Positions 48,550-60,379 of a stretch of DNA of 64,000 bases are shown piece by piece. This DNA is from Erpetoichthys calabaricus. Its lineage: Eukaryota > Chordata > Cladistia > Polypteriformes > Polypteridae. How positions within the stretch are numbered: position 1 is the stretch's first letter; every line of letters begins with the position of its first letter. Location of the stretch: assembly GCF_900747795.2 (NCBI RefSeq), contig NC_041396.2, forward strand, positions 36,772,674 to 36,836,673, read 5' to 3'. Under the pieces are notes generated by a model. That model was not told the origin of the DNA. It did no database searches and worked only from the letters and a program-made list of their open reading frames with translations. The position numbers and the translations under genes were made by a program.

Positions 48550-48559
48550 CCTCTCTATG

Positions 48560-49320
48560 TGTCTTATTTGTTTAATGTTCAGTGTGGGGTCAAGGCATTT
48601 TTTTTTTTGCTGCACCCTTTTATTATTATATATATTCCGGCAGTCACTTTTCAGGTTGTGGGTGATGCGGGAGCTTTAGAGGGAGTGCAATATATGTTGT
48701 TTTGTTGTTTTTTTTTCTTATCACCATTAATATATATACTGTATACACATTATTATTTCACAAATTGCTTTATGATTATTTAACCATCAATCAGGGAAGT
48801 TTATTTGAAAGAAGTACAGCTTATCAGGTCTAATGTTCCTCAGCTTGCCAGGCCATGGGTCTTGGTGGTGTAGCTGCCATTCTGGGTGAGTGGGTCGGCT
48901 GTTATAATCCCACACAGGTGACAACCAGGCACAGGATTCAGACTCACAACACTGGATTAGTAAAGCAACAGCGCTAACCACAATGCAGCTGGCTTACCCA
49001 TACTTATAATAACAGCTGATTAGTTATTGTAGTTTTCTGTGGGCCAAACTTGGTCACACATGAAGTGGACTGGCTTATGTCAGATGTGCACAAGACCAAT
49101 AAGCTGGCCCAACCATCACAGCACACAGAATTTTAACTCATGTCACTCTGAATATTGGCAGGCTGATCAACGGGTTTCCCTTTCTACTTTGATTAACAAT
49201 AAGAGAATTTGTCAAAATGCAACAATGAAGATGCATGTAATATCCGCAGCTTTGATAAGCTCATGCTGGATCTCATTAAGCCCTGTGGCCCTGCCAATAC
49301 ACAGCTTTATATTGATCTCT
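48560..49320. other. No gene seen
   Basis: Non-coding with a T-rich patch at 48599-48720 and no clear repeat family. Confidence 0.45.
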
Positions 49321-49324
49321 GATA

Positions 49325-49925
49325 CATTGCCTATAAAAAGCATTCACCCCTTTGGAAGTTATTACACTTTGTTGTTATACAACACTGAATCACAGGGGAT
49401 TTAATTTTGCACTTATGACCCTGGTCACCAGAAAAATATGTTACTAATATCAAAGTGAAAAAGATCTCTATAAAATGGTCTAAATTCATTTCAAATATAA
49501 ACCGCAAAATAATTGATCACATAATTGTTCACCCCTTTAATATGGCACCACTAAATCATCAGTGGTGCAGCCAGTTGGTTTTAGAAGTCGTATAATTAAT
49601 TCAATGGAGGTCACCTGTCTGGAGGTTTACTTAATTGAAGTCTAAGTGCCCCTGTATGTGGAAGGGCCAACTTGTGGTGACTCTGTATGGTGGGGCTTAC
49701 CTACACAATGAAGATAAACAAATATTCAAAGCAACTCTGCGAACACAAATCAGGGGATGAGGACAAGAAAATATGTGTCGCTAAAATTTATTAATTAATG
49801 TAGACCACTGTGCAAAGATCTCTTTTCACTTTGACAAAAAGCCAAATTAAACCTACTGTGTTTCAATTCTGTATAATAATAAAATGTGAAAAGTTCAAAG
49901 AGGTGAACACTTTCTATAGGTATTA
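49325..49925. mobile_element. Tc1-derived MITE, about 600 bp
   Basis: Ends CATTGCCTATAAAAAGCATTC and the complement of ATACCTATAGAAAGTGTTC next to TA. Arms of ~150 bp include AGATCTCT and CACTTTGA on both sides. The end type is that of the 13646-15003 Tc1 relic, but no transposase is left. Confidence 0.75.
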
Positions 49926-49929
49926 TACT

Positions 49930-50348
49930 TCAGCCATAAGAAGATAAACCCTACCACAACCAGTTCTTCTGGCACAAGAAGGGCATATTCACAGTTCCGC
50001 AGAGTCCTACTTTCCCTTTTTGAACATAATTCTCAAAAGAGGTCAACATTTCCTCACCCCACTTGAGAACAGCCAGGGAGACAACCACTTATTAATTCAT
50101 CAGATGAGTTGTCAGGACATCTTTGAGGCCATAAAGAGTTACAGTGCATGGGTTCCCCAATCTCTACAAACAGGAACTGATCACATTTTGGCCACAGTTC
50201 CCTGTAGATGCCTGCCTAACTGAGGGCTTGAACATGTTCACTCCGACTGCATTTCCCTAAGGTCCTCTGAGATGCAGGAGTAGCTAATCTGAAGGTGAGA
50301 ACAAACAGAGAGGTTTGATAGTCTTTCCCTTCACTCCCTTGCTAATTC
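49930..50348. other. No gene seen
   Basis: Unique-looking non-coding sequence. Confidence 0.45.
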
Positions 50349-50521
<173 letters not shown>

Positions 50522-50539
50522 TTAATATACTCTGTAAGA

Positions 50540-51070
50540 GATGGCCGGCAGCTCAACCTGGCCGGGACGTCCCTGAGATGAAAGGTTGGGGGAAGGCAAC
50601 TTACTTGTGGACTCTGTCTCCCCCAAAACACTAGATGGCAGCTTCCTTGGAGTATAGCGGTACCCCAGATTCCTGCAGGGCATCCTGGGACTTGGAGTTC
50701 AGTTTCTCAGACCTGGGGAATCATGCTTTCCCAATGTCCCAGAAGCACTAGTTAGTCATGTGGACAGAAATACAGAAGTACTTCGGGGCTGAAGAAAACT
50801 CAACTTCTCTATCTGATCCAGAAGTGATGGCAAGTCACGTGGACAGAAGGACAGAATCACTTCCGGGTCGAGGACTATTTAAAGGACTGCTAAAGACCCA
50901 GTAGGCGAGCCAGAGTCGGTGGAGGTGGACAAAGCTTCCTTTGAGGTGTGAAGGAGATACAGAGAGAGAATCATGTTTATTATTATTGTGCTTTGTGATT
51001 ACTTGCCTGTTTATTGTGGCTGTGGTGCTTTATTGTTATTGTCACTTTTACAAAGGAACAACGAAATTGA
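50540..51070 (+). mobile_element. LTR-like repeat (fossil)
   Basis: GGCCGGGACG, ATTCCTGCAGGGCATCCTGGG, CACTTCCGGGTCGAGGACTAT, a TTTAAAGGAC TATA substitute and GAGCCAGAGTCGG match the layout at 35706-36248. The right end is unclear. Confidence 0.4.
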
Positions 51071-51284
51071 AGGAGCAGTCGACTCAGTATGAGGCATAAG
51101 AGTTAATTCAATGGGTCTTCCAGGTTTATACACAAAGCACTCCATTTGTCTGTGCCAGCTTAAGATCAGGTGTATTTTTCTTTCCCTACAAGAGTGGTGA
51201 AGTTTCTCGGTTACATTATAGTCAGTTTACTTCACCCTATCAAGCACTTAATCCACTATCTCTGTAAATGTTGTGGTGGATTGT

Positions 51285-51835
51285 CGGCTTCTTACTCCAG
51301 TCCTCACCCCCAGGCCGCCAGGAGGAGCTCTCCGGACAGCATAAACGTGCCCCGAGTTCCAGCAGGGCCTCATGGACTTTGTAGTTTCTACACACAGCCC
51401 TGCTGGATACCTTGGGGGCCACCAGGAGTCGCTGTAGGGGGGCTCGTGGGCTCTTATGTGCCCTATAACCCGGGAGTGCGTCATGGTCACATGACAGGAA
51501 GAAACGACGTGCTCCCGGGGTGAAGAAAAGGACTGTTTACCCTGACCCGGAAGAAATAAGGAACTGTGGACTGTTGGGCAGGAACACCTCCGGGTCACGG
51601 TGTATAAAAGGACTATGGGAAAGCCCAGACATTGAGCTGAGCTGGGAGGTAGGGTGGCGAAGTGTCTGGACGAGGAGGATTGGTTTGTGATTAGTGTTTG
51701 ATTAAGTATATGAGTAGTGTGGAGTGGAGGGTGCTTTGTGCACGTGAGTACAAAATAAATAGTTATTGTACTTTCATCTGGTGTTTGGAGTGGTACCTGA
51801 GGGTTCAAGAGGTGGACAAAGGCCTCTACTGCTAC
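51285..51835 (+). mobile_element. LTR-like repeat, second copy nearby (fossil)
   Basis: CAGCAGGGCCTCATGGACTT, GGTCACATGACAGGAAG, CTCCGGGTCACGGTGTATAAA and AAATAAATAGTTATTGTA give the same order of motifs as the neighbours. About 215 bp separate it from the previous block. That gap holds no coding sequence, so they are not the two ends of one intact element. Confidence 0.4.
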
Positions 51836-51904
51836 AATGTCTAATATTCTGAAAAGCATATGTGAAAACAACAAAGTCTTTCCCTCTGTAACTCAAACAG
51901 AGTA

Positions 51905-52660
51905 GGCAGCACAACTTCTGGTCCAGGCTTTGGTGTTGTCGCACCTGGACTACTGCAACTCACTTCTGGCAGGAGTACCTGCATGTTCAATCAACCCGCT
52001 GCAGATGGTCCAGAATGTAACGGCCCATCTTTTATTTAACCAGCCGAGATGGGCACACTCCTCTTTTCAGATCGCTACATTGGCTCCCTGTAGCAGCACA
52101 CATTAAGTTCAAATCTCTGATGCTTCCTTACAGAGTAGTCAATGGGTCATCTCCTGAGTATATGGAGACACTGGTGAAGTGCTATACTCCTTCTTGTCCA
52201 CTCAGGTCTGCCAGCAAACAGAGCCTGGAGATACTGTTTCTATGTGGCATGAAGTTTCAATGTAGACTCTTTTCTTATGTAGTTCCTAGTTGGTGGAACA
52301 GGCTGCCCACCTCCAATCATACTGCTCCATCCACCCATACCCTCAGTGTATTTAAGAAGTGATTGAAGACCCATCTGTTTTGTGAATATCTGTCAAATTC
52401 ATGAAAAAAGAAAAAAAAACCTTTTGGGATATTTTATACTCTTGGTTAATTTGTTTAAGTTTAATTGCTTTGGCAATTGTAATCTGTGATTGGAAATGTA
52501 TGAGTTATTACAATTTTTCACTTGTGGCAATCAACTTTTGTTTCCCGTCCTATTACACTTGTTGAATAAACAGGCCCTAGCATAATGTTACTCAATGGTT
52601 TACCTCTTTTGTAAGTCGCTTTGGATAAAAGCATCTGCAAAACAAATATATGTAAATATA
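51905..52660 (+). mobile_element. L2-type LINE 3' end
   Basis: Encodes the C-terminal RT remnant (VLSHLDYCNSLLAGVPACSI, NPLQMVQNVTA) in broken frames. Its 3' tail GTAAGTCGCTTTGGATAAAA plus GCATCTGC (52613-52640) is the widespread L2 end. This is the tail type shared with the CORE SINE at 15262. Confidence 0.8.
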
Positions 52661-53950
52661 ACTGAAAGCTGGGTCATTAAGGGGCAGTGAATTCTTTTCC
52701 TATTGAAATTCATGGTAATTATGTGTTCACCTCATGAAGAAATTTTCAGGAACAGATTAGTTTCATAAAGACAGGTAAACGTGTACTTTGTCCTGTCATG
52801 AATTTAAGTCTTCACCCATGACGGTAATATTGGGTCACAACATCTTACCTGCTTGGATCAAAGGCAACCAGCCACCCTCAGTAGAGTCACATCTTACCCT
52901 TCCAGAATGACCAACAAGTCTATGAAGAGGCACTCTGCACACCTCAAGCACCTCACATCAAGTGATGTCCCGTGAACCTGTACTGATTTATCACTCAGGA
53001 ATGACTTCTGCCAAATGGTAAATGTGTTCTTTTATACCCAATTATCCATCTATTCATTGAACCCCAAACTGCCTCCCAAACCAGTAGCATAAACCTAGTG
53101 ATGAGGGAAACAGGCAAGTTTCCATTTACATATAGTTTAGTGAAACTGACACTTAGATTAATTTTGCAGAAGGTTTCCCAACTGTCATCTGCCAGAAACT
53201 CACTGAAAAAGGTATTTTGTGGGTTTTAAAGGACCTCTAAGTTGGAAAACAAGGAAAACAAATCACAAAATTCTCATTAACACTTCTGTTTTTTACACTT
53301 TTGTCCCACAGCTGTCGTAAATGCATGTAATCTGTCACACACCAATAAAATCAATTCTATTATGTATTTGTTCATATCACTATGGAGCTGTAGTTCTTTC
53401 TTTGTGACACGCACAAACACACACCTAAAATGTCCCATTATGCACATCACTGGATTTTCTCCTTAGGAAAATCTCACTACACACCCTTCCTACCTACCTA
53501 CACACCTATACCCTTCCTATAAACACTTCACCCGTTTGTATTTCTTGATTCCAAAGATGAGCTTGAGGCGATGCACTCTTCAAGGGCTGAGGGGGTTCAA
53601 GTTGCTTTTCTGTCTCCAATACAACTTTTAGGATGGTGATCACCGAAACTGATATTGTAATCGGAAAAATGGGCATCGTACTACAAGAACAAGTCTGGCA
53701 GCTGAACAAAATACCCTCATTTGGCAGGAAAGGTGTCTTTGATCATTTTTTCACTAGAGGTCTTAATTTAAATAGTAACTGTGTGTACACACAGGCTGAA
53801 TTAATACATGCAAATGCTTCCAGACAGGACTAAACATTTTTCTTCTTGTGTCAATGTCATAAATTTGTTGTGCACAAATTATCTCGCTTATCACTACATT
53901 GACTCTAAGGCTCACGTCAGCCCACGACTAAATGCTATCTGCAGTAAGTC
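52661..53950. other. No gene seen
   Basis: Non-coding sequence; no recognised repeat. Confidence 0.45.
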
Positions 53951-53959
53951 TGTCATTCA

Positions 53960-54840
53960 CTGGGATCTAACAAATTAGAAAATATAATGCTAATTTTCAC
54001 TCGTATGCAGATGACACCCAGTTATACGACCAAATGACGTTTCTCCAATGTTGTCCTTAATTAAATGTGTTAGTAAATTAAAGGAGTGGATGGAATAGAA
54101 CTACTTGTCTTTAATCACTGAGAAAACAGAGATGTTAATTAATTGGATGGAAAGATCCTGATCACAATAATATTTTGTTGTTATTTAACTTGCTTGGAAT
54201 CAGCATTACTTTTACTGAATCATCCAGCAGTCTAGGCATTATCTTTGACTCTAGCATGTCATTTAAACAGCACATTACAAAACTGCCCAAAACATGTTTC
54301 ATCCATCTTAAAAATGTTGGTAAATTGAGGCGTTTTCTATATATGCAGGATACTGAAAAATTAAATCATGCATTTATTTCTAGTAGGATTGACTAGTGCA
54401 ATGCAGTGTTCACTGGATGTTCAAATTATTCTTTACACAGCTTTCAGTTAATTCAAAATGCTGCTGCAAGAATTATTAAAAGAACAAGAAAATACGAATA
54501 CATAACTCTGGGTCATAAATCCTTACACTGGCCCCCAATTAAGTTTAGGGCTGAATTCAAAAATCTTCTACTGACATATAAAGCCTTAAATGGCCAAGGT
54601 CCTGCTTACTTATCTGAACTTATCATAACTTACAAACCAGAGCACACATTAAGATCTCAAGATGCCGGTCTGCTTATGATTCCAATGATTAATAAATTTA
54701 ACAGTGGGAGGTCGAGCTTTTAGTTACAAGACCCCAAGTGGAGTGGTCTGCCTGCTACTATAAATGGTGCACCTTCAGTCTCAGCTTTTAAATGAAAGCT
54801 GAAGACTCACTATTTCAATTTAGCATACCCTGACTAGAGC
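53960..54840 (+). mobile_element. L2-clade LINE, RT to C-terminus fragment
   Basis: The RT active site SYADDTQLYDQ is at about 54002. It is followed in nearby frames by SLGIIFDSSMSFKQHI, FQLIQNAAARIIKRTRKYEY, ITLGHKSLHWPPIKFRAEFK and LLLTYKALNGQGPAYLSELI. These are in the order expected of L2-type ORF2. Several stops and shifts; 5' truncated. Confidence 0.8.
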
Positions 54841-55345
54841 TGCTGATTAACTGTGCATACAGCATCTCTGTTGTTAGTCATTAGTACTAAAACATAAGTA
54901 ATATGATATTTATAATTTGTTACTAACCCTTATCTATTCTATTTCTCTCCTTGATACTCACACTTGATGCCACTGCTCTACTGCTAAGTTCTATGGTAAA
55001 GTCATCTCTGATAAAGGAGCACTGGAATCATTGGGTAGAATGGTACTTTCATCAACACTGACTCAGCTGTGGAATGGCTAGTAGGGGGGAGGCAGCTTGT
55101 TGGCCGAGGTCTCCAGGACCCTGAACAAATCTGAATCCTCACATGTGATATCATCTAATCTTGCATGTTGCTTTGTAGTTTGTACTTTTAGTATTGTACT
55201 ACTATATTGTATTTTTCAGTGGTCTGGGATTTTTGTGACCTTGCTGAACATCCTTTCTGAGAACTGAATCTTGTCATTTAACTCTGCAGATAAACAAAAT
55301 CCTTTTCTTAGGGGCACTATTAATAAATTCATTGCTCTGCTTTAG
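54841..55345. other. Probable LINE 3' flank, no gene
   Basis: Could include the 3' UTR of the preceding LINE; no tail was recognised. Confidence 0.4.
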
Positions 55346-55347
55346 GA

Positions 55348-55560
55348 ATCCCTCCATCCATCCATTTTCAGAACTACCTATTCCGTAACAAGGACTACTT
55401 GGCCCACTAGGCAGCAACGAGCTCTGGACCAGCCACCTGTCCATTACAGGTTACACTTACACAGGGACAATAAACTGTCACCAAACAAACTAACCTTCAC
55501 TTGTCTGAAATGTGGGAGGAAATCAGAACACCTGGAAAAAAAATCACAGAGACAACAAGC
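55348..55560 (-). mobile_element. Diverged tRNA-headed SINE, 3' half
   Basis: CCTCCATCCATCCATTTTC and ATGTGGGAGGAAATCAGAAC keep the family signature. It ends 60 bases before the V1R promoter-like block. Confidence 0.55.
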
Positions 55561-55617
55561 AGACTCCTCAGAGAACGTGACCAAGGACTCAGGGGTGCTC
55601 CAAGTGCTAAGATAAGT

Positions 55618-55752
55618 ATGGCAGTGTGTGCTGATATCCCTGGGGGGCCAAGCACATCTTTGGTGTTTATAAATCAAGATGCAGGTAATGAAAAGCAGAT
55701 GGCTGAAATGACTGCAAGTTCTGTTTCACAGCTGTGGTGCACTTGATATCAG
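55618..55752 (+). promoter_or_regulatory. Candidate promoter and non-coding exon 1 of V1R locus 4
   Basis: ATGGCAG (55618), TATAAATC (55668-55675) and donor ATCAG|GTAAGG (55752/55753), 85 bases after the TATA box. TATAAATCAAGATGCAGG and the early intron (GGTCTGCT, CATCATCATC) match locus 3. A ~55-nt untranslated exon is implied. The acceptor CCTTACAG at 60538 gives a 4.8 kb intron and leaves seven bases before the ATG. No coding potential of its own. Confidence 0.6.
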
Positions 55753-57130
55753 GTAAGGGTCTGCTACAACTTCATCATCATCATCTCCAGTAACAGGATT
55801 TATAGTATAAACAGAGTGAGCGACAAAGTTCTCTCTAGATGTGATTCTTGTTTTACAATCTGTTTTGCACTGTTTGTCCAGTTTATTGGTAAACACTTTC
55901 CAGATGCCATTGTGCTCGCTATCTTGCTATTGGTGTTCAGTTAGATTATTTCAAGATTCTTATTGTAATCAGTTTACTAGTGCAGGTCGTAATACAGACT
56001 ATAACTGACTCGTTGATGTAGTCATACTGTAGGTGATGCCCCTCAACCCATTTGATGAGGACTATATAAGGGGGAGGTTTCAAGTGACATGGCGGTGCAG
56101 GGACTTGTTCTAAGGCTTTGAGACTGAGAGATACATTAAAAAAAAAAATTATTCTGTGACCTTCAGATGGCCAATTGAATATGTCAAACAAAGTGATTAT
56201 AATTTAGACTGCAGGATCCCTGCTTTTATTAAATTCAGAGGATTAAGGACTAATATGATTACTGGTTAAAGACAGACCGGGATGCCAGTATGTCTAAAGT
56301 GAAGCTACACTTTCATGAGAGATATCCTGGCAAGACTCCATGGGTGGTCTCGATGGTCACTAAAGAAGGGAAGTGTGGATTCTGGGTGTGTGTGAGAGTA
56401 TGTGTATGTTCTGTCTGACATTGACAGGTGAGAAGCTAAACTCATCCTCACCCTGAGATCACATATTTTGCCAGGTCTTAATGACAGAGTAACTTTGAAT
56501 CTCACCCTTCATCTTATCTAATGGCAGCTGTATCTCACCTTTTTTCCTTTCATCTGCCATGGCTTTGTTCCTTCCTTCCTTTCATATGTATGTTACCTGC
56601 TCTTTCCTTTTCAGCTTCACACTTGAAGAGGGTTAGGCTTAGGGTAGGGGATGCCTTAACCTTCTATCCTTTTCAGTGTGAAGATAACCTTTAACCCTTT
56701 TTCTTTTACAGATGCACACTGATGCAGCGTTACATTAATTTACAGGCAATGTTATGTTTTTTATTCACAATGATGTGAGTGATGATTTGGTTATAACGAT
56801 TGATTTACACAAATTGCAGCTTTATGTTTGGATACTGTGTGTTAGTTCACTAATAATGATTGATGCTATTTTGTCTTATTAAGAAAAAACCCAGCAAATA
56901 CAGGGCATTCCAATTTGTATTACAGATAATGTATTTTATTGGGCTTATTTGGTCTTTTAAAGTGTATGAATTGTCAATCTGAAATGAAACCTAAATGGTA
57001 ATAAAGAAAAGGTGGAGGCTGTTAGCATGATTGAGTGCCTGTAAGTATTTTGCTTCTTTTGGGAATTCCTGGTTATCACAATATTTTATTATATATACTT
57101 CATGATACCAGTCTAACAAAAATAAATAAA
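55753..57130. other. Intron of V1R locus 4, no gene
   Basis: Contains the block at about 56675-56735 that recurs at about 60010-60070 (CTTTTCAGTGTG...ATAACCTTT...ACACACTGATG). No coding. Confidence 0.5.
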
Positions 57131-58053
57131 TCCTCTTTAATAAAATCCCTTTGTGTGTCCAGGTGTCCGTGTGTGTGTCTTCTGGTGAAGTGCGCATGCG
57201 CGGGGCACGGTGCGATGCGTGATATTACTGTCAGAGAAAGATACAGGCGTTTTACGGAAATACAAACCAGTATTACTGTGAGAGGAAATTAAAGGTACAC
57301 AATACAGTGACTCATATTACAGCCACATACAAGCCAGTATTACTGTCAGAGGAGATTAAAGGCATATTACCGACGCGCACGCCTGTATTACCGCCAGAGA
57401 AAATTAAAGGTATATTATGGATGTACAAGCCAGCGGACGTGGGCGGCACGGTGGCGCAGTGGGTAGCGCTGCTGCCTCGCAGTTGGGAGACCTGGGGACC
57501 CGGGTTCGCTTCCCGGGTCCTCCCTGCGTGGAGTTTGCATGTTCTCCCCGTGTCTGCGTGGGTTTCCTCCGGGTGCTCCGGTTTCCTCCCACAGTCCAAA
57601 GACATGCAGGTTAGGTGGATTGGCGATTCTAAATTGGCCCTAGTGTGTGCTTGGTGTGTGGGTGTGTTTGTGTGTGTCCTGCGGTGGGTTGGCACCCTGC
57701 CCAGGATTGGTTCCCTGCCTTGTGCCCTGTGTTGGCTGGGATTGGCTCCGGCAGACCCCCGTGACCCTGTGTTCGGATTCAGCGGGTTGGATAATGGATG
57801 GATGGAAGCCAGCGGACGTACAAGACGGTATTACTATCACAGAAAATTAAAGACACACAATACACGGTGGCAGCCCACGAAGAACGGTCAGCTCAGCAAG
57901 TAAACATCAACAAAAGAAAGGCTGAAAGAAAGAAAAATACGACCAACAAAAAGAATGAGGTCAAAGTCCCTTGCCATTTAATATAGACTGTTCCTACTAA
58001 TGTTTATGCAATACTGTTTTAGCGCCCATTATTGTAACGGGCTAAATGACTAG
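57131..58053 (+). mobile_element. Helitron with A^T target and a nested SINE
   Basis: Begins TCCTCTTTAATAAAATCCC after A (57130). Ends with the hairpin TTAGCGCCC...CGGGCTAA, then ATGA-CTAG before T (58054). The inside repeats a ~65-bp unit around CAGTATTACTGTCAGAG at about 57271, 57340 and 57390. A charged N-terminal leader (NINKRKAERKKNTTNKKN) follows the SINE. Without the SINE it is about 544 bp. No helicase; non-autonomous. It sits in the V1R locus 4 intron. Confidence 0.8.
57441..57806 (+). mobile_element. tRNA-headed SINE, full length, inside Helitron
   Basis: The reference copy for this family: GGGCGGCACGGTGGCGCAGT head with an A box, B box GGGTTCGCTTCCC, GTTTGCATGTTCTCCCCGTG body, GT-rich stretch and GGATGGATGGA tail. 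AGCCAGCGGACGT flanks both sides exactly (57428-57440 and 57807-57819). Perfect duplication and few changes make it one of the youngest insertions here. Confidence 0.95.
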
Positions 58054-58059
58054 TAAATA

Positions 58060-58635
58060 AATAAAGTGTAAATGTATTGGAATTCTATTTGACAGAAGCT
58101 AATTATGTTCATGCTACAGTGACTAGTGCGGGCCGATTCGGCTGCCTGATTGACCCGCTGTGGGCATCCTGAGAGCGGCTCTCTTTTCCACTGTTTCTTG
58201 TGTTCTTCTTATCTGGAGCATTGCTCTCATAATCTGAGATTTAGATGGTGAGCAGCTCTGTGAAAATCAGTTGCTTGTGCTTTGTTCACATGTGCAGAGT
58301 TGTTAAAAAGTATTGGCAGGCTTGAGACTGATGGCGCAGGATAAGCTGATTCAAGGATTATAACTATAAGCATCACCACAAAGAAGAAGAAGAAGGAAAG
58401 AGACTAAAGATGTGGGATTTAGGGTGTGCAAATGCAATATTTGATACCAGAAACAATACAAATCCTTGCACCTTTAAAACTGCTATATTTAAATTGGTGA
58501 TCTGAAAACTCTAGATAAAAAATCCTACACAAAGGTAGGGCAGGACACCTAATGTTAATAAAGCTCTCAAAATGTGATACTACATCCAAAATAAAATATT
58601 TAGAACCAAATGAAAAAAATTATTCAATTCATCTA
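58060..58635. other. Intron of V1R locus 4, no gene
   Basis: Non-coding sequence with a GAAGAA run near 58382. Confidence 0.45.
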
Positions 58636-58639
58636 GAGC

Positions 58640-58905
58640 AGGATTGTAGGGGTGCTGGAGCCCATCCCAAAAAGCATTGGGCACAAGGCAGGAACAAACC
58701 CTGGACAGGATGCTAGTCCATCATAGGGCAAACACACACACTCGGTCTAATTTAGGGTCACCAGTTCACTTAACCTGCATGTCTTTAGACAGTGGGAGGA
58801 AACCAACACAGTCATGGGGAGAATGCAAACTCAACTCAACACCAGGAGGACCCAGGAGGTGAACTCTGGTCTCATTATTGCAAAGTAGCAGCACTATCAC
58901 TGTGT
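58640..58905 (-). mobile_element. Diverged tRNA-headed SINE, minus strand
   Basis: GCACAAGGCAGGAACAAACC, TTAACCTGCATGTCTTTAGAC and GTGGGAGGAAACC in family order, with deletions. Confidence 0.65.
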
Positions 58906-58909
58906 GTAA

Positions 58910-60140
58910 CAACAGGTACTCGAAACAATTTTAGAAAATGAAAGTGTGTATCAATCAATAATTCCTAACCTTTAAGAAAGATGAAAATCTTATATAAATA
59001 AATGTAGGTGTAGCAACTATGTTTATAAATACAGTATATTCACAAAGAGAAACATTTCATATAGAGCTATAAGTAAAACAAACTCTATAATTCATTCAAT
59101 GAAAACATATTAAACAAACAAGTCTACGCATGAATACAGCAACTGATTTTAAACAAAAGATAATTCAACAAAAATATAAAAGAAATATACAATATGCAAT
59201 AATGAGCAGATGATAAGTTAATATACAAGACACCTAGGAAAATGCTTATGTAGGTAATTATAAACCACACACAGTGTCTGTAGAAGTCAACAGAATACAG
59301 TATTACACCTCCAAATTAATCAAAAAGAAAGTGTCTTACAAAAAAACATAATAAACGTATTCAACTGAAGATTCAAATATCTCAGGGGACAATGCAATTT
59401 CCTTCATCAGGGCCAGATGTTTCTAATTCATCTGAATTAAATGGAATAAATCAGGATGCTGTTTTTTGTGAAAATAAACAAAAATTGCAAAGTAATACTG
59501 AACAAGGTCCATCCTTGTGATATCCATGTGGAGTTTGCATGCTTTCTCTGCCGAGACAGGACTTCTTAGGGTGTTTTTATTTTTTATTTGTCTTGGCTAA
59601 TGGTCTCCTTTATGTTGTCCCAGTAGCCTTGTAGCCTTTAATGTACCCTCGGATGACCTGCTGTCACATTCTCGGTTCTTTCCTGCCTGTCATCTAATTC
59701 TGCAGAACACTTTTCTGGATTTAATGGGTTCAGAAAATTCATTTAGAATCTAAACTAAACTAGAGAACTTTGAACAATGTACAGTATATTTAATAAAGAC
59801 AGGCACAAGTGCTTGACAATTTTAGATTTTTCACTTGCTGGTGTCTACTAAAATACTTAATGGATATCTGAATGGGTAGTATTGTAAATTGTTATGTTAT
59901 AAAGAGATATTGTTTACTCCCAATCTGAAAAAATAGTAAAGAAGATTACAGACTTACTGTTTTGACTGGGTATCCTGCGTCAGGTGTGTGTCTCTTACTT
60001 CCTTTTTTATTTTTTCAGTGTGGGAATAACCTTTGACATTTTTTTTGAAGATACACACTGATGTAGTCCTTTTATAAAACTCCATAGTAAGTGCCCTTTA
60101 CCAACATGTACTGAGTATAAGTCAGTTCTGGTATTGGCAA
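58910..60140. other. Intron of V1R locus 4, no gene
   Basis: AT-rich; the 60010-60070 stretch repeats part of 56675-56735. Confidence 0.45.
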
Positions 60141-60146
60141 TCTATC

Positions 60147-60310
60147 CGTCCTTCTGTCCATCCATCTATCTATTCATCCATGCCCTTACCTGACTGGCTT
60201 ATTCAGGGCAGGGTAGTAGGGCAGCAGGAACCTACTCTAGCAATGAATGGGCACAAGGCAGGAGAAACCTCTGGACAGCCATTCTTAAACCTGCATAATC
60301 CAATCTTTGG
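60147..60310 (-). mobile_element. Eroded SINE 3' end
   Basis: TCCATCCATCTATC, ACTGGCTTATTCAGGGCAGG and GGGCACAAGGCAGGAGAAAC recall the GGAT-tailed SINE. Confidence 0.5.
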
Positions 60311-60379
60311 AGTGTAAGTAGCTCATTATTTAAGTACACATTATAGTGAGTGTTTTAAAAAATGTTACACCCAAATTAT

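Noticed and set aside
50540-51835. The two neighbouring LTR-like blocks as the ends of one element
   Set aside because: The gap is only about 215 bp and holds nothing coding; they differ too much to be a recent pair.
51248-51874. 208-codon minus-strand frame
   Set aside because: Antisense of an LTR-like block; no family likeness.
57441-57520. tRNA gene suggested by A and B boxes
   Set aside because: It is the head of a SINE present in many copies, with no acceptor stem closing at tRNA length.
57307-57903. 198-codon + strand frame
   Set aside because: Mostly translation of the SINE nested in a Helitron.
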